A stretch of 61,608 bases of DNA, taken from contig JAKISF010000021.1 in NCBI GenBank assembly GCA_021648725.1, positions 1 through 61,608 of the forward strand, written 5' to 3'. The DNA is from Bacteroidales bacterium (GTDB taxonomy: Bacteria; Bacteroidota; Bacteroidia; Bacteroidales; JAADGE01). How positions within the stretch are numbered: the stretch's first letter is position 1; the number at the start of each line of letters is the position of its first letter. Position numbers and translations under genes: made by a program. Of this stretch, positions 1-9,853 are shown piece by piece. The notes under the pieces were generated by a model. It was not told the origin of the DNA. It saw only the letters and a list, made by a program, of their open reading frames with translations, and did not search any database.

Positions 1-147
1 GCTGTGGAACTTTTCTTCATTAAGCTCATAATCAATATTTTTTGTTAATATTATTCGATAGTCTTCTTTTTGGTTTTCTTCGGGATTACACTTACCCCCT
101 ATATATACCGTAAAAATAAATACTATTCTTAAAAAGCAAAATTTCAA
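1..147 (-). CDS. possible partial small secreted or lipoprotein-like ORF running off the left edge
   Basis: An open frame on the minus strand runs from a possible TTG start at 147 to the window edge (49 codons, no stop). It begins with a hydrophobic stretch containing FCFLRIVFIFTVYIGGKC and continues with a polar, coding-like stretch (NPEENQKEDYRIILTKN). The hydrophobic start followed by Cys suggests a signal peptide, but the residues before the Cys (GGK) do not make a good lipobox. There is no ATG. It could be a real truncated gene or chance in AT-rich DNA. Function unknown. Confidence 0.25.
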   Translation of the reverse strand, partial: MKFCFLRIVFIFTVYIGGKCNPEENQKEDYRIILTKNIDYELNEEKFHS

Positions 148-182
148 AGAACTTTTTATTATATTTTTCTTATTTTTACACA

Positions 183-213
183 GTTATGATTAATCCTTAA
201 CTAAACGACATTG
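183..213 (+). repeat. insertion-sequence-like end, left copy
   Basis: The 17-mer TTAACTAAACGACATTG (197-213) is the exact reverse complement of 61483-61499 at the other end of the window. The similarity continues with GTTATGA at the same spacing, giving a 31-nt imperfect match. At the right-hand copy this sequence directly follows the stop codon of a probable transposase, so I read both as ends of the same kind of insertion sequence. No matching transposase reading frame was seen next to this left copy (a stop at 130-132 closes the equivalent frame). Confidence 0.5.
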
Positions 214-244
214 ATATATGAATAATAATTATATTAAAACATTA

Positions 245-637
245 AATTATGATCCCGGATACATAAAAAAACAAGGATTTCCTTTATATAAACTAAAGTA
301 ATAATCAACAACAGATAATATTCTAAAAAATATACATTTACCGAATGCCGATTGGCATCAAGGCGAAATGCAAGCCGTAACAAGCATACATATTACAAAC
401 GGTTTTCACGCAAGTGCAAGCGATAAGTTGCATTTGCACACCGGAGCATATATAAATAACTTAATTACGGAAGAATGGACCGAAGACGATAAACAAAACA
501 AAACATACAAAAATAAAAATAAAACAAGCAATATAGAATTGCCCGAAACCGAAAACATTACAATTTACCCCAACCCTTCAAAAGGAATATTTAACATAAA
601 CATAAAAAACTTTCATCTTTCATCTTTATACTTTTGA
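245..637 (+). pseudogene. decayed T9SS-sorted surface protein (C-terminal remnant)
   Basis: Two disconnected coding-like stretches are visible. Around 245-300 there is NYDPGYIKKQGFPLYKLK then a stop. From about 329 a frame reads through ADWHQGEMQAVTSIHITNGF, a beta-repeat seen in Bacteroidota secreted proteins, into the start of a type A sorting domain (ITIYPNPSKGIFNINIKN). The sorting domain normally runs about 70-80 residues; here it stops about 12 residues after the IYPNPSKG motif, in a non-coding-looking TTTCATC-repeat stretch. The first ATG is at 368, but the frame is open upstream of it. I read this as the tail of a secreted protein destroyed by insertion or deletion, perhaps linked to the neighbouring IS-like end. 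Confidence 0.6.
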
Positions 638-686
638 CTAAATAAAAAAACAAAGTCAAAAAAAGCTAAAATACACAAGTTTTTTA

Positions 687-694
687 TAACTTTG
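687..694 (+). promoter_or_regulatory. Bacteroidota -7 promoter box upstream of clpC
   Basis: TAACTTTG matches the Bacteroidota sigma-ABfr -7 consensus TAnnTTTG exactly and lies 27 bases before the clpC ATG. No clear TTTG -33 box is visible at the usual 17-23 base spacing. Confidence 0.5.
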
Positions 695-720
695 CAAGTT
701 CTAAAACAGTAAAAATAAAG

Positions 721-3234
721 ATGAATAAAAAGTATTCAAAACATTTGAAAAAAGTAATATCATACAGCCGAGAGGAAGCTGTAAGATTAGGGAACGACTA
801 TATCGGTAACGAACATTTATTTCTCGGAATTTTAAGAGACGGAACCTCAAACATACTGCAAATCCTTGTAGATAACGGAATTGATTTAAACACTATTAAA
901 AAATCAATCGAAAATAAAATAAAAAACAAAGATGTAAGCAAACACCACCCCGATGAACTTCCCTTGCTGAAATCTGCAGTCAGAACACTAAAATTTATTT
1001 GGTTTGAAGCAAAAGATTTTCAAGAAAAATTTGCAACACCCGACCATCTGGTTCTTGCAATCCTGAAAGAAGAACAGGCAGATAAAGGTATTATTTTCAA
1101 TATATTTAATGAAAATGAACTTACCTACGATAAAATTAAAGACTCACTTATAAGTTTAATCTATAACCAAGCAGGAGGTCCCGGCGACATAGATGAAGAT
1201 GATGACGATTTCGACGATGATTATGACGATGACGAATCTTTTGAAGCTTCAAAACGAAAAAGAACATCCAAAACCGACAGCGACACTCCCGTTCTTGATA
1301 ATTTCGGTGTCGATTTAACAAAAGCTGCAACAGAAAATAAACTTGACCCGGTTGTCGGCAGAGAAAATGAAATTGAAAGATTAGTACAAATCCTTAGCAG
1401 AAGAAAAAAGAACAATCCTGTTCTGATAGGAGAACCGGGTGTAGGTAAATCTGCAATTGTTGAAGGACTTGCAATAAGAATCACCGAAAATGCAGTTTCA
1501 AGAGTATTATTCAACAAAAGAATTGTAACTCTCGACATGGCATCAGTTGTAGCAGGAACAAAATACAGAGGTCAATTTGAAGAACGAATGAAATCAATAC
1601 TCAACGAACTTCAAGACAACCAAGATGTTATATTATTCATTGATGAAATACACACAATCATAGGAGCAGGCGGGGCAAGCGGCTCTTTAGACGCATCTAA
1701 TATGTTAAAACCCGCACTTGCAAGAGGCGAAATTCAAACAATAGGAGCAACAACATTAAACGAATACCGTCAACACATTGAAAAAGACGGAGCATTAGAA
1801 AGACGTTTCCAAAAAATAATGGTTGACCCCACAACAGTCGAAGAAACAAGAGAAATTCTTGAAAACATAAAAGACAGATACGAAGACCATCATAATGTCT
1901 ATTATACAGATGATGCCCTGGATTCATGCGTAAAGCTTACCGACAGATACATAAGCGACCGACACTTACCCGACAAAGCTATTGACGCATTAGACGAAGC
2001 AGGCTCAAGAGTTCACATTATGAATTTAAAAGTGCCGGAAGATATTTCCGAAATTGAACAAAAAATTGACGACCTGATTAAAGTAAAACAAGACGCAATT
2101 AATAATCAAGAATTTGAAAAAGCTGCCTCTATCAGAGATAATGAAAGAAATTTACTTAAAGAACTTGAAAAAGCAAAACAACAGTGGTCAGAAAACCTTT
2201 CTAAAAACAGAGATACTGTTGGCCAACCGCAAGTAGAAAAAGTGGTTGCAATGATGACGGGAATTCCTGCAACAAGAATTGCCAAAGCAGAAAGTGTTCG
2301 TCTTCTTGAAATGAAATCCCAACTTAAAGAAAAAGTAATAGGACAAGACAATGCTGTTGAAAAAATAGTTAAAGCAATACAAAGAAACAGAGCAGGTTTA
2401 AAAGACCCCGGAAAACCGATAGGAACTTTCATATTTCTCGGACCTACGGGCGTAGGAAAAACCCACCTTGCAAAAAAACTCACAGAATTTTTATTCGATA
2501 CCGAAGAAGCATTAATAAGAGTTGACATGAGTGAATATATGGAAAAATTCTCTGTTTCAAGATTAATAGGAGCTCCTCCCGGATATGTCGGTCATGAAGA
2601 AGGCGGGCAATTAACCGAAAAAGTAAGAAGAAAACCCTATTCAGTTATTTTGTTAGATGAAATCGAAAAAGCTCATCCCGATGTCTTTCATATACTTCTT
2701 CAAGTTTTTGACGACGGACAATTAACCGACAGCCTCGGAAGAAGAGTCGATTTTAAAAATACCGTAATTATTATGACCTCCAATGTCGGAGCAAGAAAAT
2801 TAGCAGATTTCGGCAAAGGAATAGGTTTCGGAGAAAGTGATGATGACGCACAAAGCAAAACTGTTATTACAAAAGCTCTTAAAAGAACCTTTGCACCCGA
2901 ATTTCTTAACAGAATTGATGATGTTGTTATTTTCAACACACTAAAAAAAGAACATATTTTTGAAATTATCGACATAGAACTGAAAGGACTTTATAAACGT
3001 GTTGAAGACCTTGGTTATAAGTTAAATATAACAGAAGAAGCAAAAGAATTTATTGCAGAAAAAGGGTTAGATATTAAATACGGAGCAAGACCTCTGAAAA
3101 GAGCAATTCAAAAATATCTCGAAGACGAAATGGCTGAAGTTATTATTGAAGCTGAAATCTCAGAAGGCGATGAAATTAAAGTCGGAATAAATAAAGATAA
3201 AATCAAAATCAAAATTGTAAATAAAAAAAAATAA
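721..3234 (+). CDS. clpC: ATP-dependent Clp protease ATP-binding subunit ClpC
   Basis: This is an HSP100 AAA+ unfoldase that feeds substrates to ClpP in the cytoplasm. The N-terminal Clp repeat domain spans about residues 1-150. AAA module 1 has Walker A GEPGVGKS at 237-244 and Walker B ILFIDE near 305. A middle region of the UVR type follows (VKQDAINNQEFEKAASIRDN). AAA module 2 has Walker A GPTGVGKT at 574-581, then the C-terminal D2-small domain. At 837 residues it is the usual length for ClpC. Unusual is the very acidic linker between the N domain and module 1 (about residues 156-175, almost all Asp/Glu). It is the first gene of a co-directional run and has its own promoter box. Confidence 0.97.
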   Translation: MNKKYSKHLKKVISYSREEAVRLGNDYIGNEHLFLGILRDGTSNILQILVDNGIDLNTIKKSIENKIKNKDVSKHHPDELPLLKSAVRTLKFIWFEAKDFQEKFATPDHLVLAILKEEQADKGIIFNIFNENELTYDKIKDSLISLIYNQAGGPGDIDEDDDDFDDDYDDDESFEASKRKRTSKTDSDTPVLDNFGVDLTKAATENKLDPVVGRENEIERLVQILSRRKKNNPVLIGEPGVGKSAIVEGLAIRITENAVSRVLFNKRIVTLDMASVVAGTKYRGQFEERMKSILNELQDNQDVILFIDEIHTIIGAGGASGSLDASNMLKPALARGEIQTIGATTLNEYRQHIEKDGALERRFQKIMVDPTTVEETREILENIKDRYEDHHNVYYTDDALDSCVKLTDRYISDRHLPDKAIDALDEAGSRVHIMNLKVPEDISEIEQKIDDLIKVKQDAINNQEFEKAASIRDNERNLLKELEKAKQQWSENLSKNRDTVGQPQVEKVVAMMTGIPATRIAKAESVRLLEMKSQLKEKVIGQDNAVEKIVKAIQRNRAGLKDPGKPIGTFIFLGPTGVGKTHLAKKLTEFLFDTEEALIRVDMSEYMEKFSVSRLIGAPPGYVGHEEGGQLTEKVRRKPYSVILLDEIEKAHPDVFHILLQVFDDGQLTDSLGRRVDFKNTVIIMTSNVGARKLADFGKGIGFGESDDDAQSKTVITKALKRTFAPEFLNRIDDVVIFNTLKKEHIFEIIDIELKGLYKRVEDLGYKLNITEEAKEFIAEKGLDIKYGARPLKRAIQKYLEDEMAEVIIEAEISEGDEIKVGINKDKIKIKIVNKKK

Positions 3235-3282
3235 GACAAAAAATGTATCTGTAACTGATACTATTACAAAAAGTAAGCTAAA

Positions 3283-4509
3283 ATGAAGAAAGTAAAATAT
3301 AAGTTTTTAAAATATATTAAATTCGACACACAATCAAACCCCGATTCAAATACAACACCAAGTACAGTTAAACAATTTGACCTTGCAAAAGAAATACAAA
3401 ATGAACTCGAGGCTCTTGAATTGAAAAATATAAAACTGACTGACAAATGTTATTTGTATGCAACTTTACCGGCAAATACTGATAAAAAAGTTCCCGCAAT
3501 AGGATTTATTGCTCATTTAGATACAGCACCCGACACTTCCGGCGAAGGTGTTAATCCGCAAGTTATTGAAAATTACAACGGAAAAGACATTGAACTCAAC
3601 AAAGAGAAAAATATAATTCTTTCTCCGAATGATTTTCCCGAATTAAAAAAATACATAGGACAAACACTTATAACAACCGACGGAAAAACACTTCTCGGTG
3701 CCGATGACAAAGCAGGCGTTGCATCAATTATTACTGCAATTGAATACTTGCAAAATAACCCGGAAATATTACACGGAGACATAAAAATCGCATTCACACC
3801 TGATGAAGAAATAGGGAGAGGTGCAGATAATTTCGATGTTGATTTCTTTAATGCAGAATTTGCATATACTGTTGACGGCGGAGAATTAGGAGAATTAGAA
3901 TATGAAAATTTTAATGCCGCAAGTTTAGAAGTTATCGTTACCGGAAGAAATGTACATCCCGGAACAGCTAAAAACCAAATGATTAACTCAATAAATGTTG
4001 CTCACGAATTTCATGCAATGTTACCGCATATTAAAAGACCCGAACACACAACAAGTTATGAAGGCTTCTATCACCTTACAAATATTACCGGTACAATTGA
4101 CGAAACAAAGTTAAATTATATCATCAGAGACCATGACAGAAATAAATTTGAAGAAATGAAAGAACATGTTAAACATGTTGCCGAACTTCTCAACAAATCA
4201 CATCACAAAGAACTTATTTCGGTTGAAGTAAAAGACAGTTATTATAATATGCGTGAAAAAATTGAACCTGTTATGTATATTGTAGATATAGCAAAAGAAG
4301 CTATGAAAAAAGCAGGAATAACACCGATTATAAAACCTATCAGAGGAGGAACCGACGGAGCAAAACTATCGTATGTGGGACTCCCCTGTCCTAACATTTT
4401 TACGGGAGGTCACAATTTTCACGGAAAATATGAATATATTTCTTTGCAATCAATGATGAAAACTGTTGAAACAATAGTTAATATAGCAAAAATAGTACAT
4501 GATAAATAG
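3283..4509 (+). CDS. pepT: peptidase T (tripeptide aminopeptidase, M20B)
   Basis: This is a cytoplasmic di-zinc aminopeptidase that removes the N-terminal residue from tripeptides. Metal ligands and catalytic residues of the M20 family are in order: HLDTAPDTSGEG (His and catalytic Asp), GADDKAGVAS (bridging Asp), TPDEEIGRG (catalytic Glu plus Glu ligand), an Asp in YTVDGGELG and the last His in FTGGHNFHGKYE. The length (408) is normal. It lies 48 bases after clpC and 51 before secA on the same strand, so it may be co-transcribed, though there is no functional link to secretion. It is probably a peptide-recycling housekeeping gene. Confidence 0.96.
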   Translation: MKKVKYKFLKYIKFDTQSNPDSNTTPSTVKQFDLAKEIQNELEALELKNIKLTDKCYLYATLPANTDKKVPAIGFIAHLDTAPDTSGEGVNPQVIENYNGKDIELNKEKNIILSPNDFPELKKYIGQTLITTDGKTLLGADDKAGVASIITAIEYLQNNPEILHGDIKIAFTPDEEIGRGADNFDVDFFNAEFAYTVDGGELGELEYENFNAASLEVIVTGRNVHPGTAKNQMINSINVAHEFHAMLPHIKRPEHTTSYEGFYHLTNITGTIDETKLNYIIRDHDRNKFEEMKEHVKHVAELLNKSHHKELISVEVKDSYYNMREKIEPVMYIVDIAKEAMKKAGITPIIKPIRGGTDGAKLSYVGLPCPNIFTGGHNFHGKYEYISLQSMMKTVETIVNIAKIVHDK

Positions 4510-4560
4510 TAATATCGTGTTCAAATAATATAAAATAAAAAAACTGAAAAAATATAACCC

Positions 4561-7500
4561 ATGGCAATATTAGACAAAGTACTCGGAAAATTTCTGGGAA
4601 ATAAATCTGATAAAGATATTAAAAAAGTAATGCCGGCTGTTGCCCTAATTAATGAAGAATTTGATAAACTTTCAACACTCTCAAATGACCTTTTAAGAGA
4701 AAAAACAAAAGAGTTAAAAAAAGAAATTACAGATTTCTTTAAAGTTGAGCAAGATGAAATAAATTCTCTTAAGGCAGATATTGAAGCAGATAAATTTGAT
4801 ATGCTTGAAAGAGAAGACGTTTATAAGGAAATAGATAAACTGGAAGATACAATTGACAAAAAAATAGAATCAAAACTTAATGAAATTCTTCCGAGAGCAT
4901 TTGCAATAATTAAAGATACAGCAAGACGTTTCTTTGAAAATGAAGAAATTATAGTAACAGCTACTGATTTTGACAGACAATTAGCTCCTCACAGAGAAGA
5001 TATTATTATAAAAAATGATAAAGCCGTTTACCATAACAAATGGTTAGCCGGAGGTGTTGAAATAAAATGGGAAATGATTCATTATGATGTTCAACTTATA
5101 GGCGGTATTATTCTCCACGAAGGAAAAATTGCCGAAATGGCAACAGGTGAAGGTAAAACATTAGTTGCAACATTGCCCGTTTTCTTAAATGCACTTACCG
5201 GAAGAGGTGTTCACATCGTTACCGTTAACGATTACCTTGCAAAAAGAGATGCCGAATGGATGGGAACTTTATATGAATTTCACGGATTAAGTGTGGATTG
5301 TATTGATAAACATCAACCAAATTCAGAATCCAGAAGACAAGCATACAGGGCAGATGTTACTTTCGGTACAAATAATGAATTCGGATTTGATTATTTAAGA
5401 GATAACATGGCTCTGAGCCCGAGTGATTTAGTTCAAAGAAGACATAATTATGTTATTGTTGACGAAGTTGACTCAGTTTTAATTGATGACGCAAGAACTC
5501 CTTTAATTATTTCAGGTGCAGTTGACAGAGGAAGTCAAACAAAAGACGAAGAACTTTTTAAAGAACTTAAACCAAGAATCCAAAAAATATACAGCCTTCA
5601 AAAACAGCTTGTCACAAAACTATTAACTGATGCAAAAAAACTGATTAATTCAGACAAGAAAAAAGAGCAAGAAAAAGGTGCAATTTATTTATTAAGAGCA
5701 CATAAAGGTTTACCCAAAAATAAGGCAATTATTAAATTCCTTAGTGAAGAAGGAATGAAAACCTTAATGCACAAAACAGAAAACATATATCTTGCCGAAA
5801 ACGCAAAACGAATGCCTGAAATTACGGATGATTTATATTTCGTAATTGAGGAAAAAAATAATTCCGTTGAATTAACTGATAAAGGTATTGATATAATTTC
5901 AGCCGAAATTGAAGATAAAGAATTTTTTGTATTGCCCGATATAGGCTCTAAAATTGCAGACATTGAAAACTCCGAAAAATCCGAAAGAGAAATTCTGAAA
6001 GAAAAAGATGAATTATTGTCTGATTATTCTGCTAAAACCGTCAGAGTTCATGCAATGAACCAACTTCTGAAAGCATATGCAATGTTTGAAATAGATGTTG
6101 AATATGTTATCATTGAAAATCAAATAAAAATAGTTGATGAACAAACAGGGCGTATAATGGAAGGCAGAAGATATTCCGACGGCTTGCACCAAGCAATTGA
6201 AGCAAAAGAAAATGTAAAGGTCGAAGCTTCTACCCAAACAATGGCAACAGTTACTTTGCAAAACTATTTCAGAATGTACCATAAACTCTCAGGAATGACC
6301 GGTACTGCCGAAACTGAAGCAGGTGAATTTTGGGACATTTACAAACTTGATGTTACGGTTATACCTACAAATGTTCCTATTATCAGAGATGACAGATATG
6401 ATAAAGTTTATAAAACAAAACGTGAAAAATATAATGCAGTAATCTATGAAATTAACGACCTTGTTAAAGAAGGAAGGCCTGTATTAGTGGGAACAACTTC
6501 CGTAGAAATTTCGGAACTTCTCAGCAGAACACTTAAAATTCGTAAAATTGAGCATAATGTTTTAAATGCCAAATTACACAAAAGAGAAGCTGATATTGTT
6601 GCAACAGCCGGTAAAGCCGGAATTGTTACAATTGCAACAAATATGGCAGGTCGTGGTACTGATATTAAATTGACTGATGAAGTAAAAGAAGCCGGAGGTT
6701 TAGCAATTATCGGTACAGAACGACATGATTCTCGTCGTGTTGACCGACAATTAAGAGGTCGTTCCGGAAGACAAGGAGATCCCGGCTCTTCTCAATTCTT
6801 TGTTTCATTAGAAGATGATCTAATGAGAATGTTCGGTTCCGACAGAATCTCAAAACTGATGGACAGAATGGGATTGAAAGACGGAGAAGTTATTCAGCAC
6901 TCCATGATTTCAAAATCTATTGAAAGAGCTCAAAAAAAGGTTGAAGAAAACAACTTCGGTATTCGTAAACGACTTCTTGAATATGACGATGTTATGAATT
7001 CGCAAAGAGAAGTTATTTATAAATTAAGACGACACGCACTGCACGGCGACCGTCTCAGCGTTGATCTTGCTAATATGCTTTATGATACATGTACAAGTGT
7101 TGCACACGATAATTACGGCTACGATTATGAAGATTTTAAAATGGAATTGTTCAGAATTCTTGCAGTTGAACCTCCGGTTACAGAAGAAGAATTCAAAGAA
7201 CTAAAACCCGATGTTATTACAGAAAAAATATTTAATGTAGTTGTTGAAGATTATAAACGAAGAAAACAAAATATTGTTGAACAAGCATTTCCCGTTATCA
7301 AAAATGTTTATGAAACAATGTCCGGACAATACAAAAACATTGACGTACCTATTACCGACGGAAGAAATATTTATCACATTATTGTTAACCTTGAACGAGC
7401 ATACAACTCTAACGGTAAAGATGTTGCAACAGAATTTGAAAAACAAATTGTTCTTTCTACAATTGATACTTCTTGGAAAGATCATCTTCGTGAAATGGAT

Positions 7501-7914
7501 GATTTAAAACAATCTGTTCAAAATGCATCTTATGAACAAAAAGATCCTTTATTGATTTATAAATTTGAATCTTATGAATTATTTAAAGGTATGCTTGATA
7601 AAAACAATAAAACTGTTGTAAATGCACTTCTGAAAGCAAAACTTCATACTCAAGAAGCAGGAGATATTCGTCAAGGGCGTGTTCAAAAACTTGACATCAG
7701 TAAATACGACACCGAAAAAGAAGAATACAGCGGGCAGGCTTCGGCACAAGGTCAAGGTCAAGAAAAGAAAAAAGCTGAACCTGTAAGAGTAGGGAAAAAA
7801 ATAGGAAGAAACGATTTGGTAAAAGTTCAATATAAAAACGGTAAAATTGTTGAAGGAAAATACAAAAAAGTTTTAGTTGATATTGAAAATGGTGATGCTG
7901 TTTTGATTGAGTAG
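4561..7914 (+). CDS. secA: preprotein translocase ATPase SecA
   Basis: SecA is the motor ATPase that drives unfolded proteins through SecYEG. Visible are the nucleotide-binding motif MATGEGKT (residues 193-200), the DEAD-like [20 protein letters not shown] (around 300), a NBD2 with NMAGRGTDI and the arginine-finger region [14 protein letters not shown], and the helical scaffold with HxxxMDDLKQ near the C-terminus. At 1117 residues it is in the long Bacteroidota range, with a charged insertion around residues 350-480. The C-terminus reads [20 protein letters not shown] where many bacteria carry GRNDPCPCGSGKKYK, so the zinc-binding SEC-C Cys cluster is absent. A transglycosylase follows 21 bases downstream. 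Confidence 0.97.
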   Translation: MAILDKVLGKFLGNKSDKDIKKVMPAVALINEEFDKLSTLSNDLLREKTKELKKEITDFFKVEQDEINSLKADIEADKFDMLEREDVYKEIDKLEDTIDKKIESKLNEILPRAFAIIKDTARRFFENEEIIVTATDFDRQLAPHREDIIIKNDKAVYHNKWLAGGVEIKWEMIHYDVQLIGGIILHEGKIAEMATGEGKTLVATLPVFLNALTGRGVHIVTVNDYLAKRDAEWMGTLYEFHGLSVDCIDKHQPNSESRRQAYRADVTFGTNNEFGFDYLRDNMALSPSDLVQRRHNYVIVDEVDSVLIDDARTPLIISGAVDRGSQTKDEELFKELKPRIQKIYSLQKQLVTKLLTDAKKLINSDKKKEQEKGAIYLLRAHKGLPKNKAIIKFLSEEGMKTLMHKTENIYLAENAKRMPEITDDLYFVIEEKNNSVELTDKGIDIISAEIEDKEFFVLPDIGSKIADIENSEKSEREILKEKDELLSDYSAKTVRVHAMNQLLKAYAMFEIDVEYVIIENQIKIVDEQTGRIMEGRRYSDGLHQAIEAKENVKVEASTQTMATVTLQNYFRMYHKLSGMTGTAETEAGEFWDIYKLDVTVIPTNVPIIRDDRYDKVYKTKREKYNAVIYEINDLVKEGRPVLVGTTSVEISELLSRTLKIRKIEHNVLNAKLHKREADIVATAGKAGIVTIATNMAGRGTDIKLTDEVKEAGGLAIIGTERHDSRRVDRQLRGRSGRQGDPGSSQFFVSLEDDLMRMFGSDRISKLMDRMGLKDGEVIQHSMISKSIERAQKKVEENNFGIRKRLLEYDDVMNSQREVIYKLRRHALHGDRLSVDLANMLYDTCTSVAHDNYGYDYEDFKMELFRILAVEPPVTEEEFKELKPDVITEKIFNVVVEDYKRRKQNIVEQAFPVIKNVYETMSGQYKNIDVPITDGRNIYHIIVNLERAYNSNGKDVATEFEKQIVLSTIDTSWKDHLREMDDLKQSVQNASYEQKDPLLIYKFESYELFKGMLDKNNKTVVNALLKAKLHTQEAGDIRQGRVQKLDISKYDTEKEEYSGQASAQGQGQEKKKAEPVRVGKKIGRNDLVKVQYKNGKIVEGKYKKVLVDIENGDAVLIE

Positions 7915-7935
7915 ATAAAAAAGATAAAATTTACA

Positions 7936-8916
7936 ATGAAGAAAATAAGTTCAGGATTAACAATAAGTTTTGCAATCATCGGTGTAGTAACTGTGTTTAT
8001 ATTTGCAAAAAATTACTATACACTTGATAAAAAATATAAAGAGCTAAGAGACAGCACATATTCAGTTTATGCTTTGCCGTTACCGGACAGTATTACATTT
8101 GCAGGAGAATATGTACCTGTCGAAAACTTTGATGTGCGTGAAGCATTAGACAAAGAACTTCACAAGATAACGTATTGGCATTCAGAAACTTTCTTATATT
8201 TAAAAAGAGCTCATCGTTTTTTTCCGGTTATTGAGAAAATACTTGCAGAAAACGGTATTCATGATGATTTTAAATATCTTGCAGTTGCCGAAAGCGGTTT
8301 AACCGATGTCGTTTCTCCTGCCGGAGCTGCCGGATTTTGGCAATTCTTAAAAGCAACCGGCAAAAGTTACGGATTAGAAATAAATAAAGAAGTTGACGAA
8401 AGATACAATCTTGAAAAATCAACTGTTGCCGCTTGTAAATTTTTAAAAGATATTCACAGAAAATACAAAGATTGGGCAATGACTGCCGCAGCATACAATA
8501 CCGGACCGGGAAATTTGAATAAACAAACAATAAGACAAAACAATAATAACTATTACGATTTATTATTAAATTCAGAAACTTCAAGGTATGTTTACAGAAT
8601 AATTGCTTTTAAATTAATAATGAGCAATCCGCAAGATTACGGTTTCAAATTCAGAAAAAAAGATTTATATCCTCAGATTCCGACCTATAAAGTTAAACTT
8701 GACAGTGCAGTTACTGATTTTGCAGCTTACGCAAAGCATTTCGGAACAAACTATAAAATGCTTAAAATTTTTAACCCTTGGTTACGAGACAATTTTCTTA
8801 CGAATAAATATAAAAAAACTTACACGATTATTTTACCCGAAGAAAATGCCAGAAATAAAGATTACTTTGAAAATATACAAGACAAAGACTCAATAATCAA
8901 TACTGTAAATTATTAA
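7936..8916 (+). CDS. membrane-bound lytic transglycosylase, SLT domain (MltD-like)
   Basis: This enzyme should cleave the MurNAc-GlcNAc bond of peptidoglycan in the periplasm, leaving 1,6-anhydro ends. A single N-terminal hydrophobic segment (about residues 8-25) is a signal anchor. The lysozyme-like SLT core follows, with catalytic Glu119 in AVAESGLTD, then SPAGAAGFWQF and AAAYNTGPGNL, which are the standard ES, GLMQ-type and AYN motifs. The last 80 residues (AAYAKHFGTNYKMLKIFNPW) resemble a degenerate LysM module, the usual MltD partner, but no clear second copy is seen. It sits between secA and era with short gaps (21 and 42 bases). Confidence 0.9.
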   Translation: MKKISSGLTISFAIIGVVTVFIFAKNYYTLDKKYKELRDSTYSVYALPLPDSITFAGEYVPVENFDVREALDKELHKITYWHSETFLYLKRAHRFFPVIEKILAENGIHDDFKYLAVAESGLTDVVSPAGAAGFWQFLKATGKSYGLEINKEVDERYNLEKSTVAACKFLKDIHRKYKDWAMTAAAYNTGPGNLNKQTIRQNNNNYYDLLLNSETSRYVYRIIAFKLIMSNPQDYGFKFRKKDLYPQIPTYKVKLDSAVTDFAAYAKHFGTNYKMLKIFNPWLRDNFLTNKYKKTYTIILPEENARNKDYFENIQDKDSIINTVNY

Positions 8917-8958
8917 TATACACATATTTAATTCTCACTTTCTACTCTATCTGAATAA

Positions 8959-9834
8959 ATGACCCATAAAGCTGCATTTGTAAATATAATAGGAAATCCC
9001 AATGTCGGGAAATCAACCCTAATGAATGAATTTGTCGGAGAAAAACTTTCGATTATTACTTCAAAATCACAAACGACACGCCATAATATTAAAGGCATAG
9101 TAAATACCGATGAATACCAGATAGTTTTTTCGGATACACCCGGAGTTTTAAAACCTCATTACAAGTTGCAAGAATCAATGCTTAAATTTTCTGAAACTGC
9201 ATTGATTGATGCCGATATAATAATCTATGTTACTGATATTTATGAAAAAACAGACAAAAACCCCGAATTTCTTAAAAGAGTTAAAAGTGCGAAGGTTCCG
9301 GTTTTGTTGGTTTTAAATAAAATTGACTTATCAAGCCAAGAAGACATTGTTAAACATGTAAAAAAATGGCAAGATGAACTTCCGAATGCTGAAATATTTC
9401 CTACATCAGCACTTGAAAAATTTAATGTGAGGAATTTGTTTAACAGAATTATTGAATTAGCTCCCGAGTCTCCGCCTTTTTTTCCGAAAGACCAATTAAC
9501 CGATAAAACAGAACGTTTTTTTGTTTCTGAAATAATAAGAGAAAAAATTTTAATAAGATATAAAAAGGAAATCCCCTACTCTGTTGAAGTTGAAGTTGAA
9601 GAATTTAAAGAAAGTGAGGATATTATCAGAATAAGAAGCATTATTTATGTTGAACGAAAATCGCAAAAAGGCATTATTATCGGTCATCAAGGAAAAGCAA
9701 TAAAACATGTAGGTATTGATGCCAGAAAGGATATTGAAAAATTCTTTGAAAAACAAGTGTATCTTGAACTATATGTAAAAGTAGCTGATGATTGGCGTTC
9801 AAAATCAAGTGATTTAAAACGTTTCGGATATTGA
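8959..9834 (+). CDS. era: GTPase Era
   Basis: Era is an essential Ras-like GTPase that binds the 3' end of 16S rRNA and assists 30S assembly. G motifs are intact: GNPNVGKST (G1, residues 12-20), the T-rich switch I, DTPG (G3), NKID (G4) and SAL (G5). The C-terminal KH RNA-binding domain is visible as ERKSQKGIIIGHQGKAIK. The length (291) is standard. It is the last gene of the first co-directional block. The next gene is convergent, only 19 bases away, with no recognisable terminator hairpin between them. Confidence 0.97.
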   Translation: MTHKAAFVNIIGNPNVGKSTLMNEFVGEKLSIITSKSQTTRHNIKGIVNTDEYQIVFSDTPGVLKPHYKLQESMLKFSETALIDADIIIYVTDIYEKTDKNPEFLKRVKSAKVPVLLVLNKIDLSSQEDIVKHVKKWQDELPNAEIFPTSALEKFNVRNLFNRIIELAPESPPFFPKDQLTDKTERFFVSEIIREKILIRYKKEIPYSVEVEVEEFKESEDIIRIRSIIYVERKSQKGIIIGHQGKAIKHVGIDARKDIEKFFEKQVYLELYVKVADDWRSKSSDLKRFGY

Positions 9835-9853
9835 ATCAATTTATACCGGTTCT

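Noticed and set aside
1221-1538. Minus-strand open frames inside clpC, secA, serC, ligA and other genes
   Set aside because: Shadows of strongly supported genes on the other strand; no family features and composition follows codon positions of the real gene.
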